The position numbers were made by a program, and so were the translations under genes. From contig JASANH010000938.1 in the NCBI GenBank assembly GCA_030248295.1, positions 62,001 to 126,000 of the forward strand: 64,000 nucleotides of DNA. Reading direction: 5' to 3'. This document shows, one piece after another, positions 31,482 to 42,760 of the stretch (its first letter is position 1; each line of letters begins with the position of its first letter). Source of the DNA: Mesodorylaimus sp. YZB2_4. Its lineage: Eukaryota; Nematoda; Enoplea; Dorylaimida; Dorylaimidae. The notes beneath the pieces are model-generated. The model was not told where the DNA came from. It saw only the letters and a list, made by a program, of their open reading frames with translations, and did no database searches.

Positions 31482-34008
31482 ATGATTTTACTGGAATTCA
31501 ACAATCGAATCATCGAGGAGACGTTAGAATTGAAGTTTTCGAATGCAGTCGCTGGGTAAGACAAGTGCCCAATTCCTACATACTTTCCGAATGATTGTTT
31601 GATGAAGTCAGTGATCATCGTGTCCTCTGTCCCTTTCTGGGTTCTTCCTTGTTGATCGTAGCCACACACATCTTTCAGTCCTGGAACCTAAGCTCACAAT
31701 CTGATTCTTTTGCGAGGCCTACTTAGGGCTGCAAGATCAAAGTTTTGTGAAGGAGAGATTCCATTTTGTCATAGGCCTTTGCTTTCCCAAATAACATTTG
31801 TGAAACATTTAAAATTCCTTTTTTTAGGAATAAACCGGAAGGAATCGATGTGAAATTTGCGGACTTTGATGGAGTCGAATATCGCATTTCTAATTATGGC
31901 GGTGACAAATCAAAACTTCTGGTAAGCCATGTGGCTTATCGTATATCAGGAAAAGGTGTGCAAATTGTTTTTATTTTAGCTTAGCATATCGTTAAAGTTC
32001 TTCAAGCAGTTACAAGAACACGGCGCTGATCAGGTATGAGTTGGCATGGTATTACAGTAGTTCTGTTGTGATTATCACCTTTTAGGATAGGAGGCGTTGG
32101 CAATGCCAGTCAGTCGGAGGAATAGGTTTTTTTTGATTGCCCACGGGCTTTAAAAATTCTTAAGCTGGCACTTCTTGTCGGGCCGACAAAATTCTGTGTG
32201 TCCATGTGGCGGGTCTGTCAGTGGAACTTTTATAGCCCTCCTAGTAAGCCTACTTCTATGCTGGCATAGCTCCGCTTGTTTTAGTTATTACGACGCGAAT
32301 ACGGCAGCTACTTGGTAACACCACCCGAAGAAGGATACAGCGTATCCTTGCTGTATAACTTGGCCGAAACACCAAAGGAATATCAGCCGTTGATTCAGAA
32401 GGCCGGCCTGCTAAAACGTAACTGCTTTGCTAGCGTATTTGAGAAATATTTCGAATTTCAAGAACGGGGCGAAGACGGCAATAAACGTGCCGTTATTCAT
32501 TACAGGGAAGACGAGACAATGTGAGTCAGGTTTGATCGTTCTTATCATTCTCTAGTGGTGAGCGGATGGTGTACTTTTTAGGTACGTTGAAGCAAAATCA
32601 GATCGTGTGACGGTCATATTTAGCACGATATTTAAAGATCCCGATGACGTGGTTATTGGAAAAGTGTTCTTGCAGGTGCGTGGTGCAGTATAGGTGGCTG
32701 TGAAGGTCTATACTAACGTTAATTCAGTGCGAAGGCTTTCATTCTATAGTACAGTTTTGGTATCCAAGGATTCTTGATGGAGAGTATCCTTAGGGGGCCT
32801 GTAGGGGAATAAAAAACGCTGTGGTTTTATTCCCAGTCGACTGAGAACGCCTTTCTCTGTGCCTTGCAGGACTGGCGATGGGCGGCACCCTCCGCGCCTT
32901 TGAGCTCCGTGAACGAGGAGAGGGGTGGGGCGGTAATCTCGAATCTTGGTTCATGACAATCCCCCGGCTGATGAACCCTTGGCGGTCCCTTGGTTCCTTG
33001 GTTGATGAAAAGATAGGGGGTAGAAGCTCATATACAGTAAAGTGGCCTGAAAGCGGCCTGTTCTGACCCCCCCCCCCCCCCCCCCCCCAGAGCGATGGGG
33101 ACAAAAATAGAATACGCGAATTTATTTGTAGTCCCCCTGACCGAACAAATCACCGAGGTTTCTTAACTTCTAATGTCTCATCGATATTGGCCATTTCTTC
33201 TTTAGGAATTCCGAGAAGGACGGAAAGCAAGTCAGACAGCGCCATCTGTTCTGTACTCGCTGGGTGAACCTCCTTTGGAATTGAAGAATACCGATGCTAA
33301 GGTTGGCGATAATGTGGGATACATTACTTTTGGTAAGTTATTTAAAGCCATTGATTGAAGGACTGCTTAGAATTGATCCTTACTTTCTTCCGATTTCTCG
33401 TTTTTGAGTCGAACGCAACTCATTGCGAATGACCCGATAAGCATGAAATCCAAGCTAGTATAACGCGTATATGCATTTAATGCAAGCCTACTAAGTCATG
33501 TATTTCGGGGCTCCTTTATCCTCATACCCTATGGCTATGTAAAGCTGACTCGCTAATGCATTGAGAAAAAGACGCTGTCTTTGCCTGCAGCTAATTACTT
33601 AGGTTTATGAAAATGTTGGAACAGCTTTTTGGTCAGGTATGGATCAGCACATGCCATGCTCTCATGTTGATTTTAGTACTGTTCCCTCGGCATACGAACA
33701 AGAAGGCCCGCGACAATACAATTAATTTGATCCATACTCTTCGCGATTATTTGCATTACCATATCAAGTGCTCAAAAGTATGTCGCTGTAAAGCAACCGT
33801 CTTGGTTCAGTTTCTATAACTTTCTTTTCCAGGCTTATATTCATTCGCGAATGAGGGCAAAGACAACCGATTTTCTGAAAGTTTTGAATCGTGCGAGACC
33901 AGAAGCGAAAACGGAAAAGAAGACCATAACGTAAGTTTCCTAAGTTTAGTTCGCAGAAAAATTGCAAAAATCGATATTTTTAGGGGCAAGAGCTTTCAAT
34001 CCGCGTAA
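31482..34008 (+). CDS. ARPC2: Actin-related protein 2/3 complex subunit 2 (p34-Arc)
   Basis: Nine exons (31482-31555, 31828-31921, 31980-32033, 32285-32520, 32582-32675, 33206-33332, 33677-33777, 33833-33930, 33984-34008) join in phase to exactly 300 residues, the length of the human protein. It starts [19 protein letters not shown] and contains [63 protein letters not shown] and [20 protein letters not shown], all highly conserved. With ARPC4 it forms the core of the Arp2/3 complex, which nucleates branched actin filaments in the cytoplasm. Intron 5 (530 bases) holds a perfect 10-base inverted repeat and a 22-base poly-C run. Nothing in the coding sequence is unusual. Confidence 0.98.
32805..32834. 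repeat. Perfect 10-base inverted repeat in ARPC2 intron 5
   Basis: GGGAATAAAA (32805-32814) pairs with TTTTATTCCC (32825-32834) across a 10-base loop. It lies 130 bases into the intron. It might be an insertion scar or a hairpin in the pre-mRNA. Confidence 0.8.
33067..33088. repeat. Poly-C homopolymer (22 bases) in ARPC2 intron 5
   Basis: An uninterrupted C22 on the plus (sense) strand, followed by AG but well upstream of the functional acceptor at 33204-33205. Together with a GC-rich 200-base block before it, it makes this intron much longer than most others in the gene. Confidence 0.95.
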
Positions 34009-34457
34009 AAATAGCGAAGGAAGGAGCCACCGTTTATGCAATAGCGACGATGCGTGAGATGGTTTTCGTCGTTGAAGAAACCCGGCCTAAGTTTTTCAAC
34101 TTGTTGTATCGAGTATTTTGTTGGTATGCTCTATATTACTTACTTGGTTGACTACGGCGAGTCTGATGATATCGAATTTTCTTTGTAATTTGGGGAGACA
34201 TGCATTCTTTATTCTATTAGATACGTGTAAGGGTATTGGATCATGTGGGTTATTATGAGTGCTGATTCGTGCTTCGATTATAAAAACACACTAGTTCTGG
34301 GGTTTTTATATAAAAGACGTAGGGTTGGGGGAAAAATGTACATTGGGACAATATGCAATACCTCGCAGCGTAAAAAGCATACTCTTGTCATATAAAAGTA
34401 GAAAAATATACAGTACAATGGTATCTCGATTAACCTGATGGCTTTTTGGGGGGCGGA
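34009..34457. other. Convergent 3' flanks of ARPC2 and the Bcl-2-like gene
   Basis: It holds the 3' UTRs of two genes reading towards each other. AT-rich, with no coding frame or repeat recognised. Confidence 0.5.
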
Positions 34458-36130
34458 CTAATGACGACTGACGATCATTGCAGCAAGCGCTACGACACCC
34501 AGCGCGCCGCACACTGCGCCGAATCCACCCAAAGTTCGACGGATTAGCGAAGTCGGTGATTCCAATTGCCGATCATCGTGAAAATGCAAAATGGCGTCCT
34601 GAAACAAGGTCACATTGATAAAATGAACAGCTGGGACCAGTCAGGGTGATGTTTCAGTCAGGAAATAGGTCGGAAGAGTTGTTAATGTTCTCTAGATTTG
34701 GGGGCGCCCAGAAAGCTCCCCAGAATACAGACCTAGACTTGTTACAGGAAGTAAGGCAGAAACCCCGTAGAACAAACTCCAATGAGTGTCCAGAATGAGG
34801 AGCATATTTTCTGTCCTCTCACGCGCTATAGGGTTTCGTCCCTCCCTGCATATAAGGAATGCGAACGCGATCGAGTTCGGGTCCGAAGTAAACATCAATG
34901 GCCACGCCAACAGAACTTTCAAGGTCGGCTCTGAGAAAGTCGCTGGCTCGAGTTTCCCACTCATTCAACCGTTGCAGGTCATTCAATAAAAAAGGAGAAA
35001 GAATGCGGTATGGTCAGCGCATAGGGTGGGCTGGTACGAATTGTACAGTAAGTCTGCAATTCATTCACCCGTCCAGTCATAACGGCTGCTGACCCGATGG
35101 TTCGAGGTACTGTAATAGCCTATGACTGTCCGTTACATACGGCCTATTCATCCTGGCCAGGTCATAGAGTTCTTGGTTATCGAAAAAATGACTCGTGCTG
35201 AATACGATTACTCGGTGGATCAGATTCCGAAGACACGCGCCCGTCGAATCCAAGCCCATTTACCACCCAGGGCGTAGGCAGCATTCATAATGCCACTCGT
35301 CATGGCTTTATGTACATCTCCCTTCGAGCAGCTGCAGAACATCTGTCGCAAGAACGTACGAGGCTCCAAGGGACTCCACCGTCTGACCAAAACACGCCAG
35401 CCAGGCAGACCCCTTCGAGCAAATGGCACGTGACCGACTAATGCATTCATAAAACAAGCCTCGGACAAAGGCGAACGGCACAGTCCCTTTATCAGGGGAC
35501 GCTGGCAAACTGGTAAAATGAGATTCGGCCCATAAAAGGCGCAGGCCGGAAACGCCAAGGCGACGGGTCGAAGCGTGCCCGAAGATAAAAGGATGGGAGG
35601 GGGAGACAGGGCCCGCCCCGTGTTGACAAACTGGTCGCATTACTCACCCATCCTCCTTTGCTGGCGATCCACTCCGATAAATTCGTTCTAACGTACGTGA
35701 CCAACAAATCAGCGACTCGATCAACATGTTCAGACAACTGCTCATGGACGCACTTGACCGCCAACACTCCTCCGAACGCGAACAGGGCGAAAATACGCCC
35801 CCAGGACACCGCTACTTCATCGCCGTTCGGTTGAAATAGCATATTGCATACGTCAGAAAATGTTCTTGACAGCTCTTCACTTGACGATACTCGTAAGGCT
35901 GACGCTATTTCGTTATCACTGCCGAAGGTTTCAACATACCGATCGATAAACCGATCGCATAAGGTGCGCATGACAGACACTAGTGTCGCTGGCGACTCGG
36001 GTATCAGTTCAGCAGGCCGGTTCGGCCATTCCAAACCATTCACACGTAGGTGATAATCGATGTAATCATAGGCCAAGAGGCGAGTTTCATTATCGATATT
36101 CTGTCGATCAATGGTGCTGACTGTCGCCAT
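34458..36130 (-). CDS. Bcl-2 family apoptosis regulator (BH4-BH3-BH1-BH2-TM)
   Basis: Two exons (36130-35648, 34598-34458) give 207 residues. BH4 is about 16-36 (TRLLAYDYIDYHLRVNGLEW), BH3 51-62 (LVSVMRTLCDRF), BH1 103-122 (NGDEVAVSWGRIFALFAFGG) and BH2 154-161 (WIASKGGW). A C-terminal TM (about 184-204, LGGFGAVCGALGVVALAAMI) would anchor it in the outer mitochondrial or ER membrane. The 1049-base intron splits the gene right after the BH2 GGW codons, the intron position conserved across Bcl-2 genes. Having all four BH regions and a tail anchor, it resembles pro-survival members such as CED-9, though multidomain pro-apoptotic members share the layout. An upstream in-frame ATG at 36151 would add seven residues. 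It is divergent from DHX37. Confidence 0.93.
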
Positions 36131-36668
36131 CGCAGTGCGTGATGAAATCAAAGCTTTTCTTTAGTGATGACCAAATACCTGTCTGTAGCCTATCTGAAAA
36201 AGAAGACATATTCGCAATAGCCACCCACAACGCAATATTCAAGCAAGGCATATGAAACAGTTTACATCGGGGCTCAGGCTGTACAGCAGTCACCGTCGCT
36301 ATGCAAAGTATTATACAGCCGCCATAGGCAATAGCACTGTACGTACTGTACGAATAAGGCCTGTACAAAACAGACAGGCAACTCGGTCGGCGGAAATTCC
36401 ACGCCGCATGCACAGCGAAGGCAGAAAAACACGGCTCCAGCGAAAGCGAACATTCCCGATCCAGCGAACCAAACAGATGTCGGGGCCTTGTCTGCCCCCT
36501 CGCGACCAATCAAATTTCTAGCTCGGTTGCGCGCGCGCTCTAGCAGACATTAGGCTAAGGTCGGCTGCTATTAGGCGCCATACTACTCTGCGGTCTGAGA
36601 TTTTCTGACGACTGCAGCAATAACTTTATTTTCTTGGATCCGAAATCCTAAACTGTCGCACTCGGATC
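36131..36668. promoter_or_regulatory. Shared divergent promoter interval, Bcl-2-like and DHX37
   Basis: The 538 bases between the Bcl-2-like ATG (minus) and the DHX37 ATG (plus) must serve both promoters. No TATA box is obvious next to either start. Open frames on both strands here are short and unsupported. Shared regulation is possible but not shown. Confidence 0.45.
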
Positions 36669-39600
36669 ATGGCTGTCCCGAATTCCGATGACATACAATA
36701 TTCTCTGCCCCACGACACGGCCAACGTTTTGATTTTGCCATCAAAAAAGCGGAAACGAGAAAACATCGACGACGATAAAAAATCAGAGTCGAAAGCCAGT
36801 AGGTCTAAAAAGAAAAAAGGTGGCCCAACGCCTCGAGAACAACGATTGTCAAAGAAAAAGCTGAAGCAATTGCAGAAAGTTGTGGAGAATAAGAAGAAAA
36901 GAGCCGGGGTAAGCCTTTTTTCCGTGTGTCTGCGAAAGACCCGTGTGCAGGAGGTTGTTACATTTTTCTAGCGAAAAGCCGTTTTGGAAAAGTTAACACA
37001 GTACCAAGTCAGTGATACAGAACGGCAGCAATATTCCTCTATCGCTAAAATGAAAATGGCCGAAGAAATGTAAGAGCGAGTTCAGAAATTCTTTTTAATC
37101 ACCTTTGGGAATGCTAAGGCCGACACGAGTAGATGTGGCTGGGAATACTTCACCTCACTACATCTGGATGGTCACCATTTTTAAACTGAATGGCTTCGTT
37201 TTTACCAGGTTTTCCTGTTTTAGACGACCAATCGTGGATAATTCTTTGCCGAAGAATAGGAACAGCATTGCGGGCAGTCGTCGTGGCAAGAACCTTTTCT
37301 TAGATGCCCATAAACCTGGGCCTAACGGAGTTTATTTCGAGACTGATTCCAGTAGCAGCAGCGACGACGAAGAAGCAAGTTCGCCTTTGCCCGACGTTCA
37401 AACGATGCCAGTGGAGGCAAAATTCGACGACTTAGTTGTAAGAAAGGAGCGAGAAGCACGTTTACCAGGTGAGAACAAACTCCGAGTTAGTGAATGCCTA
37501 AACAATGGTCTAACTTGCTACAGTTTCAGATCTTCCCGACGGTGCTATTTTGGATCGCGTACCTACGTCAAAACCGCCTGTCCCCAAATTCACTCCGATG
37601 GCACCTACGCCCTCAATGCCAACCATCTTTGTGCCAGTATATCGCTCAGATGAAACTCAGGCGGCTCGTCTGAAACTACCTATTTTGGCCGAAGAACAGC
37701 CGATCGTAGAAGCCATAAAGGAAAATCCAGTCGTCATTATTTGCGGCGAGACTGGATCCGGCAAGACGACACAAGTACCTCAGCTCCTGTACGAAGCCGG
37801 GTTTTGCTTCGACGGACAATTGATCGGAATCACGGAACCGAGACGTGTGGCAGCCATTTCGATGTCGAAACGAGTGGCTGAAGAAATGAATTTGGATTCG
37901 AGCATAGTATCTTATCAAATCCGATACGAAGGCAACACAACGGAGAAGACCTTGATCAAGTTTATGACGGACGGTGTCTTATTGAAAGAAATACAAAAGG
38001 ATTTTCTTCTCTCCAAGTATTCGGTCATTATTATCGACGAGGCTCACGAACGGAGTATGTACAGTGACATACTGATCGGGCTTCTTTCAAGAATTGTGCC
38101 TCTACGAGAGAAAAGAGGCGAAAAGAGGCTGAAACTAATCGTCATGTCGGCCACGCTGCGAGTGGAAGATTTTACGCAGAAGAATCTGTTCAGGAATCGT
38201 ATTCCTCCGATTCTGAAAGTGGATTCTCGACAATTCCCAGTCACCATCTATTTCAATCGGGTAACGATCGAAAATTATTTGGCTGCTGCTTATAGGAAGG
38301 TTTGTCAGATTCACAAAGCGGTACCAACGGACGGAGGGATCTTGGTTTTTGTGAGTGGTCAAAAGGAGACGACGACGTTGATTCGATGGTTGACGAGGCG
38401 ATTTCCAATGCGCAAGGAGAAGGAAATTGAAGGCAGTGATCGAGAGGAGAACGAAGAAAAGGAGGCGGCAAAGCGATTGAAAAAAATGAAGAAGAAACAG
38501 AAGAAACGTCGGCTGACGGTCAAGGATTTGCCTGCTATCGATTTGGATGCATATGAAGTTCGTACGTCGGAAGTGGACGGCGCGCAACAAGCGACTGGAG
38601 GCGACACGGCTGGCGTTGGTGGTTTGGATTTATTGGAATCGGATGCTTTAGATTTGGGACTTTTCGAAGGTGATGAAGAATTGGAATTAGATCAGCTTGA
38701 ATTAAATGGACGATTGGGCGATGGAGGCCACAACGACCCTCCTTTGTATTGCCTGCCTTTGTATTCGTTATTGTCTTCGGAGAGACAACGTCGCGTTTTC
38801 CAGCCGCCTCCACCCGGCTGTCGATTGTGTGTAGTGGCGACGAATGTGGCCGAGACATCGTTGACTATTCCTGGCATCAGGTACGTTGTGGACACTGGCA
38901 AGGAGAAAGTGCGCGTTTACGATGGAGTGGCGGGCGTGTCCAAGTTCATGGTTCAATGGGTATCGAAAGCATCGGCGGATCAGAGAGCTGGTCGTGCGGG
39001 TAGAACATCGGCTGGTCATTGTTATCGATTGTATTCGTCCGCCGTCTTCAACGATTTTGAGCAATTTTCGAGGCCTGAAATATTAAATAAACCCGTAGAT
39101 GAGTTGGTTTTACAAATGAAGAATATGAATATTCTGAAAGTGATCAATTTCCCGTTTCCAACAGCGCCAGAACGAGAAACTTTGAAAGCGGCCGAGGATC
39201 GACTGACGAAATTGGGCGCATTGGCTGAAACGGGTGGTCAAGTGGATAAGCAACTTAAGATCACCAACTTGGGACGCACGATCGCCTTGTTCCCGGTTAA
39301 ACCGGAATTCGGGAAGATGTTGGCACTGGGAAATCAATATGATTTGCTGCAGTACGTCGTCTGCCTCGTAGCTATTTTGTCCGTGCGAGAGCCCATGAAA
39401 ATGGTGGAGGGGGAGGCGATGGACGAAGGAGAAGACCGAGGAAAGAAATCGAAGGAAATCTTGCAGTTAAGACGGTCGTGGGCGACGGGGAATGGCAAGC
39501 ACAGTCAGGTAATGCTGCTGGGTGATGTCAGTGTTCTAGTGCGGGCACTGATCGAATTCGAGAAGGAGACGGGAGACTGGAGACAATTTTGCCAGCGATG

Positions 39601-40036
39601 CGGTGTTCGATTGGAAGCCATGCTTGAAGCGAAGAAAATGAGGCGACAGCTGACAGAAATCATCAACCGGGTGGCATCTGATATCACGTTGACTTGGACC
39701 GACAAGCTTAAAACGCCCAATGAACGTCAAGCTCTTTTGTTACGGCAGATCCTACTGGCTGGTTTGGGGGAGAATGTGGCAGTGAAGGTGGATGCGGAGG
39801 AGGTGGCAAATGCGAAGGAAGAAGATAAAAAGAGAATGAAACGGGCGTATCGGACGGCCAGGATGAAGGACTTCGTGTACATTCATCCTAGTTCGGTTCT
39901 GTGCAAGTCGCAGCCTCGTTACGTGATTTATCAGGAAATCGTGCAAACGTCGAAGAAGTACCTGCACACTGTGACAGCCGTCGAATCCGATTGGTTGCCT
40001 GTGTATGCTCAGAATTACGTTTGGGCAAACTCGTGA
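36669..40036 (+). CDS. DHX37: DEAH-box RNA helicase DHX37 (yeast Dhr1)
   Basis: Four exons (36669-36908, 36972-37069, 37224-37468, 37530-40036) join in phase to 1029 residues. A Lys-rich nuclear/nucleolar N-terminus precedes two RecA domains. Motif I is GETGSGKTTQ (about 267), motif II DEAH (364-367), motif III SATL, and motif VI QRAGRAGRTSAG. An acidic/Lys-rich insert (REENEEKEAAKRLKKMKKKQ) lies between the RecA domains, as in DHX37. Winged-helix, ratchet and OB-fold regions follow, ending SDWLPVYAQNYVWANS. DHX37 dismantles U3 snoRNA from pre-18S rRNA during small-subunit assembly in the nucleolus. It is somewhat shorter than the ~1150-residue human protein. The last exon is 2.5 kb without introns. 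Confidence 0.95.
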
Positions 40037-40297
40037 TGTGCATTGTTGAAATGAAATCATGCTGGACTTCAAGGTTGAGCATCTCTTGGATGGTGCACGA
40101 AGACATACTGTAGCTGGTTTTATTGGCGGGGGCGTGGCTAATGACGGAGTAGCCAATAGAGTGCGTGTTTGGTGACACGGATGAAGTGAGAGCAAGCTTG
40201 CGTACACCCTGCTGTCTTGTGGGGGTCTCTGTGCAGAGTACAGCGCGATAGGTCGAAGCATACATTCCCTGGACTGGACAGGACGTGCACAACAGCC

Positions 40298-42135
40298 TCA
40301 TGACATTGGTCGGACTCTGATTGTTGTCGTCACTTGTATTGTGCGTGTTCTTATCGTGCCACCATAGGCGTTCTCTCGGGCGGTCTCCTCACGACTGCAG
40401 TGCCTCGATACAAAGTCGAAAGTGGTGGTGAATCTAAAATTGCGTGATCTTAGGAGGGGAGGGTGACATAGAGCCTTACCCTTGGTTACATATGGCCAGG
40501 GCGTGCAGCACAGCCGCGATGGACACGCCAGTGTAGACGATCCAGACCCCGCTGACGTACACGGACATGCCCATATCATTTTCCATGGACCGTTCGATCA
40601 TGACCAAGTAGTCCGTTGACTCGAAGAAGATGGCGAACCGGTTTCTCATGAATCGCTCTTCGTCGAAGCCTTCCAAGTTGTGGTAGCTGTAGTGAGGCAG
40701 GTAGACTTTCTCGTTGCAGTCATGCTTGCAGTAGTCTTTCATTCGTCCATCCTGGAAACGTGGGCAGTGAAGCTAAGTAAGCCATGGCCGGTGGTCTTGC
40801 CTTACAAAATCCTCGTTGACTGCGGGGAAGACGCGCCGTCGAATACAGTTCCTCATGAGGGCGGGAAAGCAGACATGGTCGTTCAAGGCCGACTCGTCTC
40901 CGATGATCATTTCGCATTGGCATTCCTCTTTGCTCAGGTCCTCCAGCCATTCCCTCATGCATGCATCTAGACTGTACTTTGGCATGTCCTTCACTTTCGG
41001 AGCATTCTCCAACGAGTAGCAGTTGCTGGTCAGTTGCATATTCAGTGCCTTCAGACGAATTATTGCGTACGTGTTTCCAGGCACGGTGCTGGGCACTTTG
41101 AGAATGGACGGGGATTGCCGTACAGGAGCCGGACACCGAGCTGGTCGATGGCGTAGATTTGCTCCTCGTGCCGATTCTCGGCCACATGCTCCATGGGAAG
41201 GAGCAGGTCGAAGTGCAGCCCGTTCTTGAATCCAACTTAGGTTACGTTACGCTCGTAGTAATTGCCGATCTGAAAGGGACCAAACTGCGACGTGCTGTCC
41301 GATGTCACCGTCCTATCTGACCGCTGAACCACTTAAATAACTCTAAAGGATCCTCGAGAGTCCACAAGTAACATGGCGTATAACATTTAAAAGTTCTCCC
41401 TGGAACGACCGAGGGCTGCCCATCCTCTTGTACAGTACCTCTCGGTACCATCTCACCACCAGCTACTCCTCCAGATAGACCCTGAGCCCTCATGATGACC
41501 ATTATGTATAGTCACGGCATTTCGGTACTGCCTTACGTATACATAGTAGCATGAGCCAAGTCCAAAGGGACGGGGGTGTACATGCATTTTAACTTCTGTC
41601 CGTTCCACTTGCGATTCTTGAAAATCAATTCCTGTCTGTGGATGGCATCAGTGATGAGGCCATTGAAATCAACAGGGTCCTGAAAAGTGGCATCGTAGAT
41701 TTCACCCATCATCTGCCAGACTGCGGAAGAGAAATGGCCAACATCGATGAAACCACTAAACAGATTGATATAGCGAAGGAATTCGTGAGGAAGTTTCTCT
41801 TGGTCCAAACCGCGGAGCAGAGCTGTGGCCAAAGTTTCGGGCGGTATCTTGGTGTTTTCTCTGAAAAATGTCACATTGGGGAACGGCAGACGGAGATGAG
41901 GGGAAATAGAATATCTTTCAGTCCTTAGGACATCACTAGGAATTATTTCCCCTCTCAAAATCCTTCCCAGAAAGTTATGAGACGGAGCCATCGTATCAGC
42001 ATGCCCTTTCGCAGAAAAGTTCATGAAATAATGAGCGCAAAACCAACGAGGCCAATCTGCACAGGAAGAATCCAAGGGCACTGACCACCGAGCAGGGAGG
42101 TCGTGAAAGGAGAATGCATATGGCGGCCATGCCAT
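40298..42135 (-). pseudogene. DEG/ENaC-type channel gene, probably damaged
   Basis: Family features on the minus strand: LPFPNVTFFRENTKIPPE (start of ectodomain) in the block 42135-41533; GLHFDLLLPMEH near 41200; a Cys-rich finger (NCYSLE, DACMREW, ECQCEMIIG, VCFPALMRNC) at 41096-40800; then 40751-40480 with CKHDC, FFES and TM2 with the G-x-S filter (VYTGVSIAAVLHAL); and a C-terminal exon 40394-40298 that joins in phase. Damage: an in-frame TAA at 41241-41239 just before the GLHF segment, a frame change between LLYGNP and VPSTVPGN (about 41095-41130), and no recognisable TM1 upstream of LPFPNV. Intact relatives are trimeric amiloride-sensitive Na+ channels. Alternatives are undetected exons or assembly errors. 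Family call strong; pseudogene call moderate. Confidence 0.65.
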
Positions 42136-42760
42136 CTACGGGGTCAAGTACTGTACGTTAGGGTAATCGATAGGGGTAAAGACGCAGGAGGTCATGAGGT
42201 CGTACAGCATATTCCTCGGTTCGAATAGTCATCTATATCATAGCCACCCGTAATATTCCATGATTTTTAAAAAGTCCTCTGGGATGATTTTGAAGAAATA
42301 CGGCCAGTGATCAGTTTGTTCACTGCGCCACCATTCATGGAAACCGTTCGGCCTCACTTGTCTGTACCCGTTCCGTGTGCACCCCTCGAGTGCCACAAGC
42401 AACAAAAAACTGGCTATTAATCCTCTGAGAGTAACGAACCTCGCACATTTTCTTGCTCACCAATGCTCGCAGCGTGTCTGGTCATAAAAACTGGCTGTTT
42501 GCTTACGCAGAGCGCAGGAAGGAGGGACGGCAACAGCTGACGCCCTATGTAGCCTTCACGGTTTGAACTCAGGGCCGAGTCAAATCGCTTCATCGCTACT
42601 GGTTGGAATAACAAGAGTCGGGAAATTCGAGAAGCCCATTACTGAGCCACTAGTGCGCCTGAGCAAGCTATTGGCTTTGTTGCAAGCCAATACTCGCTAC
42701 CCTACTCGTATCGAATCGAGGAAATATTAGGCAGTTGCAGAGAAGTGAAAAGTAGTCGAA
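42136..42760. other. Intergenic, with a possible stray exon
   Basis: On the minus strand, 42413-42236 has a plausible frame after the acceptor-like TTAATAG: SFLLLVALEGCTRNG, then HEWWRSEQTDHWPYFFKIIP. It could be a leading exon of the damaged DEG/ENaC gene but has no diagnostic motif. The remainder contains the beta-sarcoglycan promoter side. Confidence 0.35.

Noticed and set aside
32790..33104. 104-residue minus-strand frame in ARPC2 intron 5
   Set aside because: It runs through the poly-C tract as poly-glycine inside a well-defined intron.
41090..41130. 35-base intron in the DEG/ENaC gene
   Set aside because: It would restore the frame, but it is shorter than every other intron here, and the in-frame TAA nearby would remain.
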